Origin: a virus
Length of the DNA: 53,050 nucleotides
Direction: 5' to 3' (one strand)
IMG/VR virus record: IMGVR_UViG_3300005095_000123
Location: 1-53,050 of that record
Shown here: piece by piece, positions 37,601 through 45,747 of the stretch
How the letters are laid out: the number at the start of each line of letters is the position of its first letter
How positions within the stretch are numbered: the stretch's first letter is position 1
Translations under genes and position numbers: made by a program
The notes under the pieces: generated by a model
Databases searched by the model: none
The model's input: the letters and a program-made list of their open reading frames with translations, nothing else
What the model was told of the DNA's origin: nothing

Positions 37601-40600
37601 AAAGTTCCCGTCCATGTCCATAGACTTCGACGAGGCCGTTTTCGTCTTCGATCCCCAGGGAAAAATAGCGGACAAGGAGACGCTCAAGAAAGCCCTACTC
37701 AACGAGCTTCGGGCCGTAAATCCCGGGGTTAAGTTCAACAAGAGCGTCGAGAAGCTCCTAGACAACATACGGGTTATCGGGCCGGAGGAGTATATTCTCT
37801 TTCCCCGGGACGCCGATACCGGGCGAGTGGATCTCGCCACCTACTTGAAGAACACGGTCAAGGCCGCTCAATTCGAGGCGGCCAAGCCCCGGATAGTCCT
37901 CCTCGAAGAGAAGATCCCGCCGGCCATGAAGCCGGAGGACGTAGAGGCCCTCCTCTACCATGAGGCGAAAAAGAGGTTCGCCGACCTGGTTCGCCTGGAG
38001 GTCTTGAAGAAGGACGCCCCCACGGCCCAGATGATCATCCAAATGTTTGGACCGAGGGTCGCCGGTCTTACGGCGATCGTAAGGGACCGGCCCACGGTGG
38101 CGGTTCTTCTCAATGACCATACGAACCCCATAAAGACCCTCTTCCACGAGCTATTTCACGTGGCGGCCCACCACTTCACGCCGGAGGAAGTAAGGGTCTT
38201 CGAGAGGAAGTGGGGTAAGAACTGGGAGGAGACCGCCGCCGAGGAGTTTGCAAAATACCTTTGGCAAAAGGACTATCAGCCGGAGCCCTGGTATAGAAAG
38301 GTCTTCAACGTTCTCAAGGACTACTATGAGCGCCTCACCAATGCCCTACGTGGCATAGGGTTCGAGAGCACGTATGGGGTCTTCGATCGGATAGATCGAG
38401 GAGACTTCATTGCGAGGATAAGGGAGGAGCGGAAGTGGCCCGGTCGCCAGAACATCTCCGAGCACTACCGTGATCTCGCCCTCCGGGACATCGTTTCGCT
38501 CTTGCCGGACGAGGAGGTAAAGGTTGCCCTACGTGAGGCCGACCAAGAGGCGTTCGTCCTACCGTCGCAGGAAGAGTTGAAGGAGACCATGAAGCCCGGG
38601 CGCTTCGTGGACACGGCCAAGTTCTTCCTGGCCGATATGGTCTCTGCGGCCAAGATAGCCTTCGGGAAGAAGTATCCGTTTTGGTATAACTTCATTACGC
38701 CTTCCTTCGTAGCCAAGAAGAACGAGGCCGTGGCCGCCGTTTATCGGCTCCTCGAGAGGTCGGCGGTAAAGGCCAACGAGATCGTCATGGAGGGCTACGA
38801 GCCCGTCTATGCCCGCTACAAGAGCCTTTCCGAGGTGCAGGCCAAGGCGTTCAACAAGATCGCCTATTGGGCGGGCGTGAAGCAGAGGGTTCTTTCCTTG
38901 GAAGAGATGCGGGCCATCGCCCGCCGGGAGGGCTTCAAGCTCTCCGAGCGTGAGCTCCAGGAGATAGAGTCGGTATTCAGGGCCTATAAGAAGTTCGGGG
39001 ACTATCTCTTCGTAGAGCAGTCGAAGGCGATTTTCACGAGGATTCTCGCAAGCCATAAGAGGGACGTGTCCGATATGAACTTCGCCCGCCGGATAGCGGC
39101 GGACTACCGCCTGCTTGATCGTTTCCGACAGGAGTTTAAAGATCTTCCGCCGGAGGAGGCGGCGGACCGGGCCTTCTTCAAGGCCGTCGATTATCTCAAG
39201 GGGATAAACGACGAGCTCGGCGTCATCATCGAAAAGTTCTTCGTCCACGAGGATCGTCTATGGGGCGACACGGACCCCAGGGCCGAGGCCCTCGGCAAGC
39301 TCAAGAAGCTCCGGGAGAAGATAGCCGCCGAGGCCCCGGAGCTCCTCGAATACTACGACAATATCTTCTCTCTTTTCGATCGCTACGAGAACTACTGGGA
39401 GAACCTGCGCAATTTCTTCTACGCTCCTCGGGTAAGGGAGGGCGGAAGGTATGAAGTCCGGGTGATGAAGAAGGTGGACAAGGAGACCTACGCCAAATAC
39501 ATGGGCCTCGATCCGGCCACGCTCCCGGACGACCGGCCCTACTATATCCTTGCCGGCTACTACACGACGAAGAAGCGGTTGTCGGACTCGGCGGAGCAGG
39601 TGGAGAAGCAGAGGATCGTAGAGGCGTTAAAAAGGAAACTCGGCGAGGACGTTCTCGTTACGGAAAACACGGTAGAGCGCAGGGAGGTCTATTCTAGTGG
39701 CAAAGAATGGATCGTTTTGCACGGGCGCATCCCGGAGAAGGAAACCCTTAGCCTTACGAGGGCGATGGAGCTCTCTCCGACGGAGCTCTTTGAGGTCATT
39801 CATCATCTTTTATCGCAAACGCCGGAAAACCCCGAGATAGAAAGGGAAGTATCGAAGTATTTGAAGACGGCGGCGGACCGTCTGGTCGCCCAGTTCTCCT
39901 ATGCGAAGGCCCGGCAGTTAAGCCGAACCATTCTTCCTACGGACATCCCGGCGATCATGGGGTTCTCCGAGGACGTGGTGGGGACCTTCAACCGCCACGT
40001 CATCAATATGGCGAACTTCATAGCGAACTCCTACTTCCTGGCCGACTACATTCCCTTACGGACGCATTCGGCCTTCAAGCAGGTCATAGACCCGGAGACC
40101 GTTCAATTCTTGAACCGCTGGGTCTCTATGGTAACGGCCCCGTTGAACGAGACGGCCCGGTTCGTCTATAAGACGAGGGCTCTCGCCGCCTTCTACTTCT
40201 TGGCCTTCCGGGTGAGTTCGGCGGCCATAAACCTTTCTTCCATCATGACCACGGCCATCCCGGAGCTTTCGGCCTACGTCGAGGCCGTGAAGGGGGAGGC
40301 CGGACTCATTCCGAAGAGACGGCGGGTGCCGCACCACAAGAACGTCGTAAAGGCCGCCGGTGCCTGGAAGAAGGCCGTAGCGGACATCGTTGACTTTTGG
40401 CGGAAGCCGGGGACGCAAAAGCTCTCCCCGGAGGAGAAGGCCATGCTCGACACCCTCCGCAAGGAGGGAATCGTCGCCCCTATGTTTCTGAATACGATAA
40501 GGATGGAGGCCCTGGGGGCCTTCGGCAGGAATCTCCAGTCCTTCATGGACATGGGAATGATTCCCTTCCAGTTCACGGAAGAGAAGATGAGAGAGGCCGG

Positions 40601-41651
40601 GGCGCTTGCCGCCTACCGGATCTTCCGTGAGCGTGGCCTCAATCACGAAGAGGCGATAAACCAAGTCCGTCAGTATATTCGGGACGCCTTCTTCGACTAT
40701 ACCCGAATAAACCGCTACTGGTGGACGAACCCCGGAAATACGCTCGGCGCAATTTTGAACATCCCTACGACCCTCGGCGGGTTCATGTTCAATTATTTGT
40801 CCTGGCTGATAACGGGCCTCCACGAGACCGGTGGTGGGATTTATCTCGATAAAGCATTGCTTTCGTTCGCCGCCTTTGCGGCCCTCGGCGGAGCCTTCTC
40901 CATGCCCTTCGTAGGGGATATGCTCGATGCCGCCGAGAAGCTGTCTAAATTGATGGGGCATCCGGTCATCGTTCGGAAGAAGATCGAGAACGTGATGAGG
41001 GATCAATTGGGAGACGGGATAACGAAGGCCCTCCTCTACGGCCTTCCCCATGCGGCGGGGATCGTTGACTTCGGAGCGGCCCTTCGGGTAGAGCTTCCGG
41101 TCCCGAAGTCCCTTACGCCCGACGACCTTTTCAACTGGTTCTTCGGCGTCCACGCCACGGAGTTCAAGAGGTTGTCGAAGGCGTGGGAGAGATACCGCTA
41201 CGGGGATTACTGGGGAGCGCTGGCCGCCGTGGTCCCCTCGATGGCCCTATCGAACGCCCTGGAAGCCCTCAAGCTTTACGAAGTAGGGATGGAGACCAGG
41301 GGCGGGACGCCCATAAGGGATCTTGAAGGGCGGATATTCAAGCTCACGGCCCCGGAGGCGGCGTTGAAGGCCCTGGGCTTCCGTCCGGCCCGCCTGGCCG
41401 AGATGCAGGATCTCCTCTACACGTCGAAGAAACTATCGGCCATTCTCAAAGAGGAGAGGTCCGAGCTCCTTGCCAGGTGGCTCAGAGCCCGGACCCCGGA
41501 AGAGCGCAACGAGGTCATGAAGGAAATAACGGAGTTCAATCAAAGGATCGCCCGATTCAAGGGCATCGTCAGGCCGATAACCGCCGAGTCCCTACGGCGG
41601 AAACAAAAGATAGACCCGAACCGGATGATACGGACCGTTCCGCTCATATAA
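34692..41651 (+). CDS. Giant internal virion / large polyvalent protein with metallopeptidase motif (2319 residues)
   Basis: The longest gene, 13 percent of the window. Residues 1-60 are helical; 60-290 contain Ala/Gly-rich membrane-active-looking segments (AKVAGYVGEAIPMLAGAFLA, ALGAGAVVGAAGAIPYGKIA); 300-900 are highly charged helix. At 1152-1156 HELFH with AAHH and a downstream ETAAEEFAKYL (E1184/E1185) form a zinc-metallopeptidase signature. The rest is helical, with a hydrophobic AAFYFLAFRVSSAAINLSSIM stretch around 1840 and further ones near 2060-2090. This mosaic matches large polyvalent proteins of podoviruses, which are packed in the head, ejected with the DNA and carry effector domains. 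GGAGG precedes the ATG. Virion location is inferred. Confidence 0.8.
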   Translation: MAEEKWGELIREAQKKGIDINQYILEGVPYETLKSYVEKIPTKRGVLGEFTAGMGRAALAVGEGVAGLGEMLRIPGAEKAAEFFEEKKKALAPAPDIGLAAKVAGYVGEAIPMLAGAFLAPEVAIPAFGLEAAGEIYHEQPGEKKSALRALGAGAVVGAAGAIPYGKIAGKAGIRAVSRAATKKPFEALAKAAATAERKVPLKVQKNIAYRLARQAGEKVVSEGVAGAAAREAASLPLTFYGMNLAYEYGLTGQASPRDLAAFFINTPEGRRELLAQAILGAFFGAGGEGVERRLGKKPLEKEIPTEKPRKKIPYDRKLVEEKIREKIYKMSDEEIERYLTEIASKRREKIVSDLEKSLREFIKFDNLPPVERDAVKKILKEYATALEKTVSGIEAERELPTLARRREEVARAAERIEPERIVEEAVKEVEAQEPPKPLDKEFLRAMKKLEEGKVEGEGILIPTEFGLLPPGEAEKRRVLLEAQQALAKPPFERTAEDLLAIRKANELGLEPQVLTPKQEPPRENVSLIIPEEADKPYRKIRDVLPEEERRRIIETFDKIADRRRREVVVDTGRKRIRLVKKARPEEVQAVKATAPEPVVVESILSKFANPIEEGKRKFRVELPEGEREVAKMAAEWAMNSFYNIGKRTLFPEWAKKRGWTLKDIERSVNKFKEDQPLTKKEWSIVKTLLENAPWDKIRAYEGRPVVGERIVGAPEEIAPREITLDHVAREIAGETPDAVRRRTAEMIYEVASQSPFSPTAAVQKLLQILPPRIAKTLHAYARNPEKSRIGEIIKRITSEDPTDEAVRAELINELEGELRRWSDKIFTATDYENLHQLARENPIRVLEGLERLRERYTGIKTDPEVYRGIMEDIQRAVDEANEAVRRMLEENPAFDFGIADIVERKPVEWTTVGPFVAVKVPLLKIKHGVPLEERTDYNFLRRYLENLDMENPVDAATAEDVRLAMMDLEKFPSMSIDFDEAVFVFDPQGKIADKETLKKALLNELRAVNPGVKFNKSVEKLLDNIRVIGPEEYILFPRDADTGRVDLATYLKNTVKAAQFEAAKPRIVLLEEKIPPAMKPEDVEALLYHEAKKRFADLVRLEVLKKDAPTAQMIIQMFGPRVAGLTAIVRDRPTVAVLLNDHTNPIKTLFHELFHVAAHHFTPEEVRVFERKWGKNWEETAAEEFAKYLWQKDYQPEPWYRKVFNVLKDYYERLTNALRGIGFESTYGVFDRIDRGDFIARIREERKWPGRQNISEHYRDLALRDIVSLLPDEEVKVALREADQEAFVLPSQEELKETMKPGRFVDTAKFFLADMVSAAKIAFGKKYPFWYNFITPSFVAKKNEAVAAVYRLLERSAVKANEIVMEGYEPVYARYKSLSEVQAKAFNKIAYWAGVKQRVLSLEEMRAIARREGFKLSERELQEIESVFRAYKKFGDYLFVEQSKAIFTRILASHKRDVSDMNFARRIAADYRLLDRFRQEFKDLPPEEAADRAFFKAVDYLKGINDELGVIIEKFFVHEDRLWGDTDPRAEALGKLKKLREKIAAEAPELLEYYDNIFSLFDRYENYWENLRNFFYAPRVREGGRYEVRVMKKVDKETYAKYMGLDPATLPDDRPYYILAGYYTTKKRLSDSAEQVEKQRIVEALKRKLGEDVLVTENTVERREVYSSGKEWIVLHGRIPEKETLSLTRAMELSPTELFEVIHHLLSQTPENPEIEREVSKYLKTAADRLVAQFSYAKARQLSRTILPTDIPAIMGFSEDVVGTFNRHVINMANFIANSYFLADYIPLRTHSAFKQVIDPETVQFLNRWVSMVTAPLNETARFVYKTRALAAFYFLAFRVSSAAINLSSIMTTAIPELSAYVEAVKGEAGLIPKRRRVPHHKNVVKAAGAWKKAVADIVDFWRKPGTQKLSPEEKAMLDTLRKEGIVAPMFLNTIRMEALGAFGRNLQSFMDMGMIPFQFTEEKMREAGALAAYRIFRERGLNHEEAINQVRQYIRDAFFDYTRINRYWWTNPGNTLGAILNIPTTLGGFMFNYLSWLITGLHETGGGIYLDKALLSFAAFAALGGAFSMPFVGDMLDAAEKLSKLMGHPVIVRKKIENVMRDQLGDGITKALLYGLPHAAGIVDFGAALRVELPVPKSLTPDDLFNWFFGVHATEFKRLSKAWERYRYGDYWGALAAVVPSMALSNALEALKLYEVGMETRGGTPIRDLEGRIFKLTAPEAALKALGFRPARLAEMQDLLYTSKKLSAILKEERSELLARWLRARTPEERNEVMKEITEFNQRIARFKGIVRPITAESLRRKQKIDPNRMIRTVPLI

Positions 41652-41934
41652 TCCGATCCTTCTTGAGCTTCCTGTTCAACTCTTGCAGGCGCTTTACGAG
41701 CGCTTTGAACTTGCTTTTCGGAAGCTCGTAGTAGGTGTGTCTCTTCTTGCAGTTCTCACAGAAATAGCGCCTGCGGGTGTAGCGCAGGCCCTTCCTGCCG
41801 TAGTAGGGAAAGCGAAGCTCGAACTTCATAAGGGTTCCGCAATCCGGACACGCCGGATGTGGTGCGTGATACTTCTTTCAGAGCCAGTTCAAGAACTCTA
41901 TAAAGCGCCTATTTTTTTCCGTAATTTCGCCCAT
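41644..41934 (-). CDS. Zinc-ribbon protein interrupted by an in-frame UGA
   Basis: From ATG 41934 (GGAGGAA six bases upstream) the frame reads MGEITEKNRRFIEFLNWL, then UGA (41880-41878), then continues open to TAA at 41644: KKYHAPHPACPDCGTLM and on to RRYFCENCKKRH and a basic helical tail. The two CxxC pairs, CPDC and CENC, make a complete zinc ribbon, but only if translation passes the UGA: no ATG, GTG or TTG lies between it and CPDC, and the internal ATG at 41829 would lose the first pair. The 5' part overlaps the polymerase end; the 3' end overlaps the giant virion gene by 8 bases tail to tail. Readthrough, an unusual start or a nonsense mutation are all possible. Confidence 0.5.
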
Positions 41935-44333
41935 GAGTATTCCTCCAATTCTCCGTCGTATTCTTTCAGGTCGGCCCAGGAGCGTCCGCAGGACCCGTCG
42001 GACTCTACCTTGTAGCCGACCTTTATTCCAAAATGCTTGCGGACGTAGGCCGGAGCCCCCTGCTCGAGGGCAAATTTTAACAGGCCCATCGCCCGCGGGA
42101 ACTCCTCCTCCGGCCCGTAGAAGCGGATGTCGTCGTGAATGAACACCCGCATCCTCGACCGAAGGCCGAGCTTTTTCGCCCACCGGTTGAATAAATAGCC
42201 TCCTATGAGGCCCAGGTCCGAGGAAAAATTCTGGATTATGAAATTGATGGCCTGCCGCCAGGCTCTTTCCTTTTCAGCCTTGGTCATCCGATCGAAGTTC
42301 GGGAAACGTCTCTTCCTACCCAAGACCCCCCGGACGTATTTGTAGCGGGAGAGTATCTCCCACACCTTGTTGTGAAATTTAACGATCTCCGGGTAGGCGG
42401 CGAAGAATTTTTCGACCTTTTCCGTCGCCTCCTCGAGGCTCATGTCTATGCCGTAGTCCACGAGGGCCGTCCGCTGGACCGTCCGAGGCGTGCCCCGGTA
42501 GATGAGTCCGAAATTGATGGGCTTGGCCGCCTGACGCATTTCCTTCGTTACTTCCTCCTCCGGCACGCCCGATATAAATGAGGCCGTAAGGCGGTGCGGG
42601 TCCTTACCGGTGGCGAAGCATTCTAGGAGCAGGGTGACGCCGGCCAGCCAGGCCATTATTCGCAGTTCGGACTGTGAAAGGTCTCTGCTCCCTATCAGCC
42701 ATCCCTCTGGGGCAACAAATACTTCGTTTATCTTTTCGAGGTAGGGGAGGCCCCGCTTAGGTATATTCTGCATATTCGGGTTGAACGAGGCCGTCCTACC
42801 GGTAACCGTCCGCCACAGGACGAAGTTCGGATAGATCTTCCGGCCACGGAGCCTCTTCTCTACGCCTTTCAAATAGGTTCCTAGGAGCTTCTCCAGCTTC
42901 TTAATATGGATGTATTTCTTGACGATCTCATTGTCGCCGTAGTGTATTTCGAGGTCGTCGGCGCTGAGTGCCGGAAGACCGCTACCCGTGTAGGCAAAGG
43001 GCTTTAGCCGGAGCCCCTTCGGATGCGTAAAGAACCACTCCCGGAAGAGCCGGTCGGTCGTTATCTTCAACCGTCCTTCGTATTTCTTCGCCAGCTCTTT
43101 CGGCAGGTGTTTGAAGAGCTCGGCGGTCTCCTCGATGATCTTTTTCTCTATGAAGCGGATGTTTTCTTTCAGCTTCTCCACGTCCACGTCTATACCGGCC
43201 ATAGACATTTCGGCGAGCAGGTCCGTTATCGGCAGGACGAACCGGACCCAATAGCGGTAGAGGAGGGGATCTTTTACTAGCTTCTTGTGCATCTTTATGA
43301 AGGAGTCGTAGGTGGCCCGGGCGTCTATGCCCGCATAGGCCACCAACTGATGCCGAGGCATTTGCGACGGGGTGTGCCGCAGGCCGCCGGCCACGTCCTT
43401 GATGTTGTTCCATTTTGTATAAGCCGAGGCGATGTTTTCCAAAGAGATGTCCATATTCTCGTCGAGGAGATGGGCCATAGGGAACAGGTCTATCCAGCGT
43501 GGGCCTTTGTAAGGGATCTTGAGGGCCTTACAGGTCTCCTCTTCGACGGGGCGGTTGGCCACGACGAGAAGCCGACCCGGCTTCACCACGTTTCGGAGGG
43601 ACTTTTCCATGTTTTCTCCGTCGGCTACGACAACCGTTTTCCTCTCTGTGGCGAAGGAAAGGGCATAGACCCTGCGCCTACCGTTTTCTTCCTCGAACTC
43701 CGAGTCGAAGGCGACCACCTTGGCCGCCGTCCAGTAGGGACGTTTCAGGTCTATCACGTCGCACTTCGTCTCCGCCTCGGAGATCTCCTCGCCGAGAAGG
43801 GGCCGAAGAACGGCCTTCAAGTCGTTTTTCCAGATGGCCATAAGGGAGGCCGGCTTTCCCATGCGGATCAAGTAGGAGGGATGGAAGGCCGCCCCGGCCA
43901 GGTATCCGCCGAGGTCGAACAAGCGTCCCCGGGCGTCCTTATAGGCCGCTCTCGGTATGACCGCCCTGGAGGCTATCTCCCCTAAACAGAGGACAACCTT
44001 CGGCCCGACGATCTCGATGCATTGCCGGATGTTGTCCTTACAGGTCTTTACGGCCTTCCTTATGTCCGCTTTTTCCTCTATGACGCAGAGACAGGCGTTC
44101 GTAATCGAATACTTCTCTCGGCCCAAGCCGGCTATCTCCTCCAGGGTGCTCATGAGGAGCTGACCGGATTCCCCTACGAAGGGCCGGCCCGCCCTTTCCT
44201 CGGCCTTCCAAGGGGCCTCTCCCACGATCAACAGGTCCGTGCCGGGCCGGAGCTCCGGCGGGACCTTTGGAAACCTGTTATAAGCGGCGCATTCCTTACA
44301 GCGCAGTTTGATCTTAGGCTTGCTCGTCGACAT
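41898..44333 (-). CDS. polA: DNA polymerase I-type with N-terminal uracil-DNA-glycosylase domain
   Basis: 811 residues in three parts. Residues 10-180 resemble family-4 uracil-DNA glycosylase: CKEC (12-15), VGEAPWKAEE..GRPFVG (37-54), TN (78-79), C98, C105 and FHPS (150-153), with cysteines placed as in the Fe-S enzymes. Residues about 200-380 are a 3'-5' exonuclease: DSE (210-212) and a late YAGID are visible, the middle motif is weak. The C-terminal half is a family-A polymerase: DLSQSELR (about 551-558), KPINFGLIYRG (about 604-614) and HDD at about 731-733 in place of the usual HDE. It is the replicative polymerase of the leftward replication operon. GGAGG before ATG 44333 fixes the start, inside the end of the nuclease gene. 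Confidence 0.92.
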   Translation of the reverse strand: MSTSKPKIKLRCKECAAYNRFPKVPPELRPGTDLLIVGEAPWKAEERAGRPFVGESGQLLMSTLEEIAGLGREKYSITNACLCVIEEKADIRKAVKTCKDNIRQCIEIVGPKVVLCLGEIASRAVIPRAAYKDARGRLFDLGGYLAGAAFHPSYLIRMGKPASLMAIWKNDLKAVLRPLLGEEISEAETKCDVIDLKRPYWTAAKVVAFDSEFEEENGRRRVYALSFATERKTVVVADGENMEKSLRNVVKPGRLLVVANRPVEEETCKALKIPYKGPRWIDLFPMAHLLDENMDISLENIASAYTKWNNIKDVAGGLRHTPSQMPRHQLVAYAGIDARATYDSFIKMHKKLVKDPLLYRYWVRFVLPITDLLAEMSMAGIDVDVEKLKENIRFIEKKIIEETAELFKHLPKELAKKYEGRLKITTDRLFREWFFTHPKGLRLKPFAYTGSGLPALSADDLEIHYGDNEIVKKYIHIKKLEKLLGTYLKGVEKRLRGRKIYPNFVLWRTVTGRTASFNPNMQNIPKRGLPYLEKINEVFVAPEGWLIGSRDLSQSELRIMAWLAGVTLLLECFATGKDPHRLTASFISGVPEEEVTKEMRQAAKPINFGLIYRGTPRTVQRTALVDYGIDMSLEEATEKVEKFFAAYPEIVKFHNKVWEILSRYKYVRGVLGRKRRFPNFDRMTKAEKERAWRQAINFIIQNFSSDLGLIGGYLFNRWAKKLGLRSRMRVFIHDDIRFYGPEEEFPRAMGLLKFALEQGAPAYVRKHFGIKVGYKVESDGSCGRSWADLKEYDGELEEYSWAKLRKKIGAL

Positions 44334-45027
44334 TTGCATCCTCCCCAAAACAGAGCTTCACGTAGGGGCACTTCTTGGCCCGGCCCCATTGCGTCTTACA
44401 CGTCCGGGGCGGGAACCATCCGTCCTTCACCACGGAAACCACCTGCCGCAGGCGCAGGCGGTATTCCTTTTGTATCTTCGGGTCCTTGGGGACCCAAAAC
44501 GGCTTGAGGATCTCCGTTGTCTGCTGTTTGGGGATATAGACGACGAAGCCCCCGGACGTGTCGAAGTCCCGCTTCAATAGGTCTCCGAGGAGCAGATAGT
44601 ATTGCAACTGCCACTTGTGGGGGACCAGGGGCTCTTCGAGCCCGACGAAATCCTCTTTCTTGATGCTCTTGCACTCGACGACGTAGCGCCCTCCAACGGA
44701 GACGAGGAAATCCGGGTTCCCGCAGATGTAGAGGTCCTTCACCCGAAGGAACATCGGCTTCGTGGATTTCCCTTCGAGAAGTTCCTTTACGAGATCTTCG
44801 AGCACTCCGCCTATGCGGAACGTGAGGAGGGTCGTCGGAGGGAAGGACTGCTCCGGGGCGTAGGGTAGTCCCCGCTCGTAGGCGATCGCCAGACGCCGGG
44901 GACAGAAATCATAAAGGTCGTGGGCGTGCAATTCCAAACGTTTGGAATTCCTCGTCGAGGTTCTATTCCTCTGAGCGTAGAGGTTCTTCGTCGCCCTCTG
45001 TATCAGCTCTTTCTCGAGATCCTTCAT
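44314..45027 (-). CDS. Cas4/AddB-like Fe-S exonuclease
   Basis: A 237-residue PD-(D/E)xK nuclease with the Cas4 layout: an N-terminal Cys in HAHDLYDFCPRRLA (C42), active site GNPDFLV (D106) and VVECKSIK (E118, K120), HKWQLQYYLLL (QhxxY motif), and a C-terminal triad C210, C220, C226 (CPYVKLC) that with C42 would hold a 4Fe-4S cluster. It is likely a 5'-3' ssDNA exonuclease in phage recombination; no CRISPR array or other cas gene is present. GGAGGAG precedes the ATG. Copy 10 of the palindrome encodes SKRLE just before the first motif. Confidence 0.88.
   Translation of the reverse strand: MKDLEKELIQRATKNLYAQRNRTSTRNSKRLELHAHDLYDFCPRRLAIAYERGLPYAPEQSFPPTTLLTFRIGGVLEDLVKELLEGKSTKPMFLRVKDLYICGNPDFLVSVGGRYVVECKSIKKEDFVGLEEPLVPHKWQLQYYLLLGDLLKRDFDTSGGFVVYIPKQQTTEILKPFWVPKDPKIQKEYRLRLRQVVSVVKDGWFPPRTCKTQWGRAKKCPYVKLCFGEDANVDEQA
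44932..44947. repeat. Genome-wide 16-bp palindrome, copy 10
   Basis: Perfect TTCCAAACGTTTGGAA (extended to AATTCC...GGAATT) inside the Cas4-like nuclease gene, read as S-K-R-L-E. Confidence 0.95.
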
Positions 45028-45343
45028 TTCTCCTCCTCTTATAGATGGAGTAGAACAACCTGTCCTTCGTCAGCACAGCGGCCAGGAAATCTAAGGTCTT
45101 GAGCAGAATCGAGACCTGTTCCAGCGTTACTTCTTCCTCCTCGACCCGCCTTTCTACGTAGTCGAGGAGACGGCGTATGAGGTCGAGGAGCGTCTTGACG
45201 TGTCTCTTCTCCGGCTTGATCCGCCGGTGGGTCCGCTCCACGACCCGGAGGCCCATGAGGTCTATGAGCATGGCCTCCGTTAGATCCACTATCGAGAAAG
45301 CTAATTTCTCGTCTTCGGTGAGTTCTTGCTGTTTTTTCGCCAT
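44963..45343 (-). CDS. Small helical protein of the replication operon (126 residues)
   Basis: GAGG five bases before ATG 45343. Helical throughout: KLAFSIVDLTEAMLIDLMG, HVKTLLDLIRRLLDYVERRV, VTLEQVSILLKTLDFLAAVL, then a charged disordered tail. It overlaps the upstream resolvase gene by 43 bases and the downstream nuclease by 65, so it is co-translated with recombination genes. No family recognised. Confidence 0.6.
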   Translation of the reverse strand: MAKKQQELTEDEKLAFSIVDLTEAMLIDLMGLRVVERTHRRIKPEKRHVKTLLDLIRRLLDYVERRVEEEEVTLEQVSILLKTLDFLAAVLTKDRLFYSIYKRRRNEGSRERADTEGDEEPLRSEE

Positions 45344-45747
45344 AGCGCCTCTATTTGCTTGTCCACAAGGAAGAAAGGAAATTCCTTGGCCGCCGAAAAG
45401 AACTTTCCGGCCCTATCCCAAATCCCCTTCACTTCCACGAAAACCCCATAAGAGGGAAGAAAGAAGTCGGGAACATAGACGTGTTTTTTGAGGCGGATCA
45501 CGTAGGGCTCATGCTCGACGGGCGTGTGCGGGGCGAGGAGCCCGTAAACGCTTTGCTCGAGCTTGGAGCAAAAGGCCCTCGTGATGGGATACCGCTCGAG
45601 GTTGTAGTAGCGGGGGCCGTAGCCCTGGGCCTCCAGGTAGGCGACGAAGCACTTGGCCGAGCAGGTGGGCGGGTAATATTGAGCTCCCCGCAAATTTTTG
45701 TGGATAAATTCCCTCCCGCAAATAGGACACCTCTTTACGACTGCCAT
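45301..45747 (-). CDS. T7-endonuclease-I-like Holliday junction resolvase with zinc finger
   Basis: 148 residues from ATG 45747 (AAGGAAA upstream, 13-base overlap with recA). Residues 1-35 hold CPIC (7-10) and C29/C33, a small zinc finger. Residues 60-115 match T7 endonuclease I: SKLEQSVYGLL (E64), HVYVPDFFLPSYGVFVEVKG with D94, E105 and K107, the metal-binding residues that cut four-way junctions. In T7 this enzyme resolves branched DNA before packaging; the zinc finger is an addition. Placed between RecA and the Cas4-like nuclease. Confidence 0.85.
   Translation of the reverse strand: MAVVKRCPICGREFIHKNLRGAQYYPPTCSAKCFVAYLEAQGYGPRYYNLERYPITRAFCSKLEQSVYGLLAPHTPVEHEPYVIRLKKHVYVPDFFLPSYGVFVEVKGIWDRAGKFFSAAKEFPFFLVDKQIEALWRKNSKNSPKTRN

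Noticed and set aside
44314-45027. Cas4 as evidence of a phage CRISPR system
   Set aside because: Stand-alone Cas4-like nucleases are common in phage recombination operons, and here it lies between polymerase and resolvase genes.
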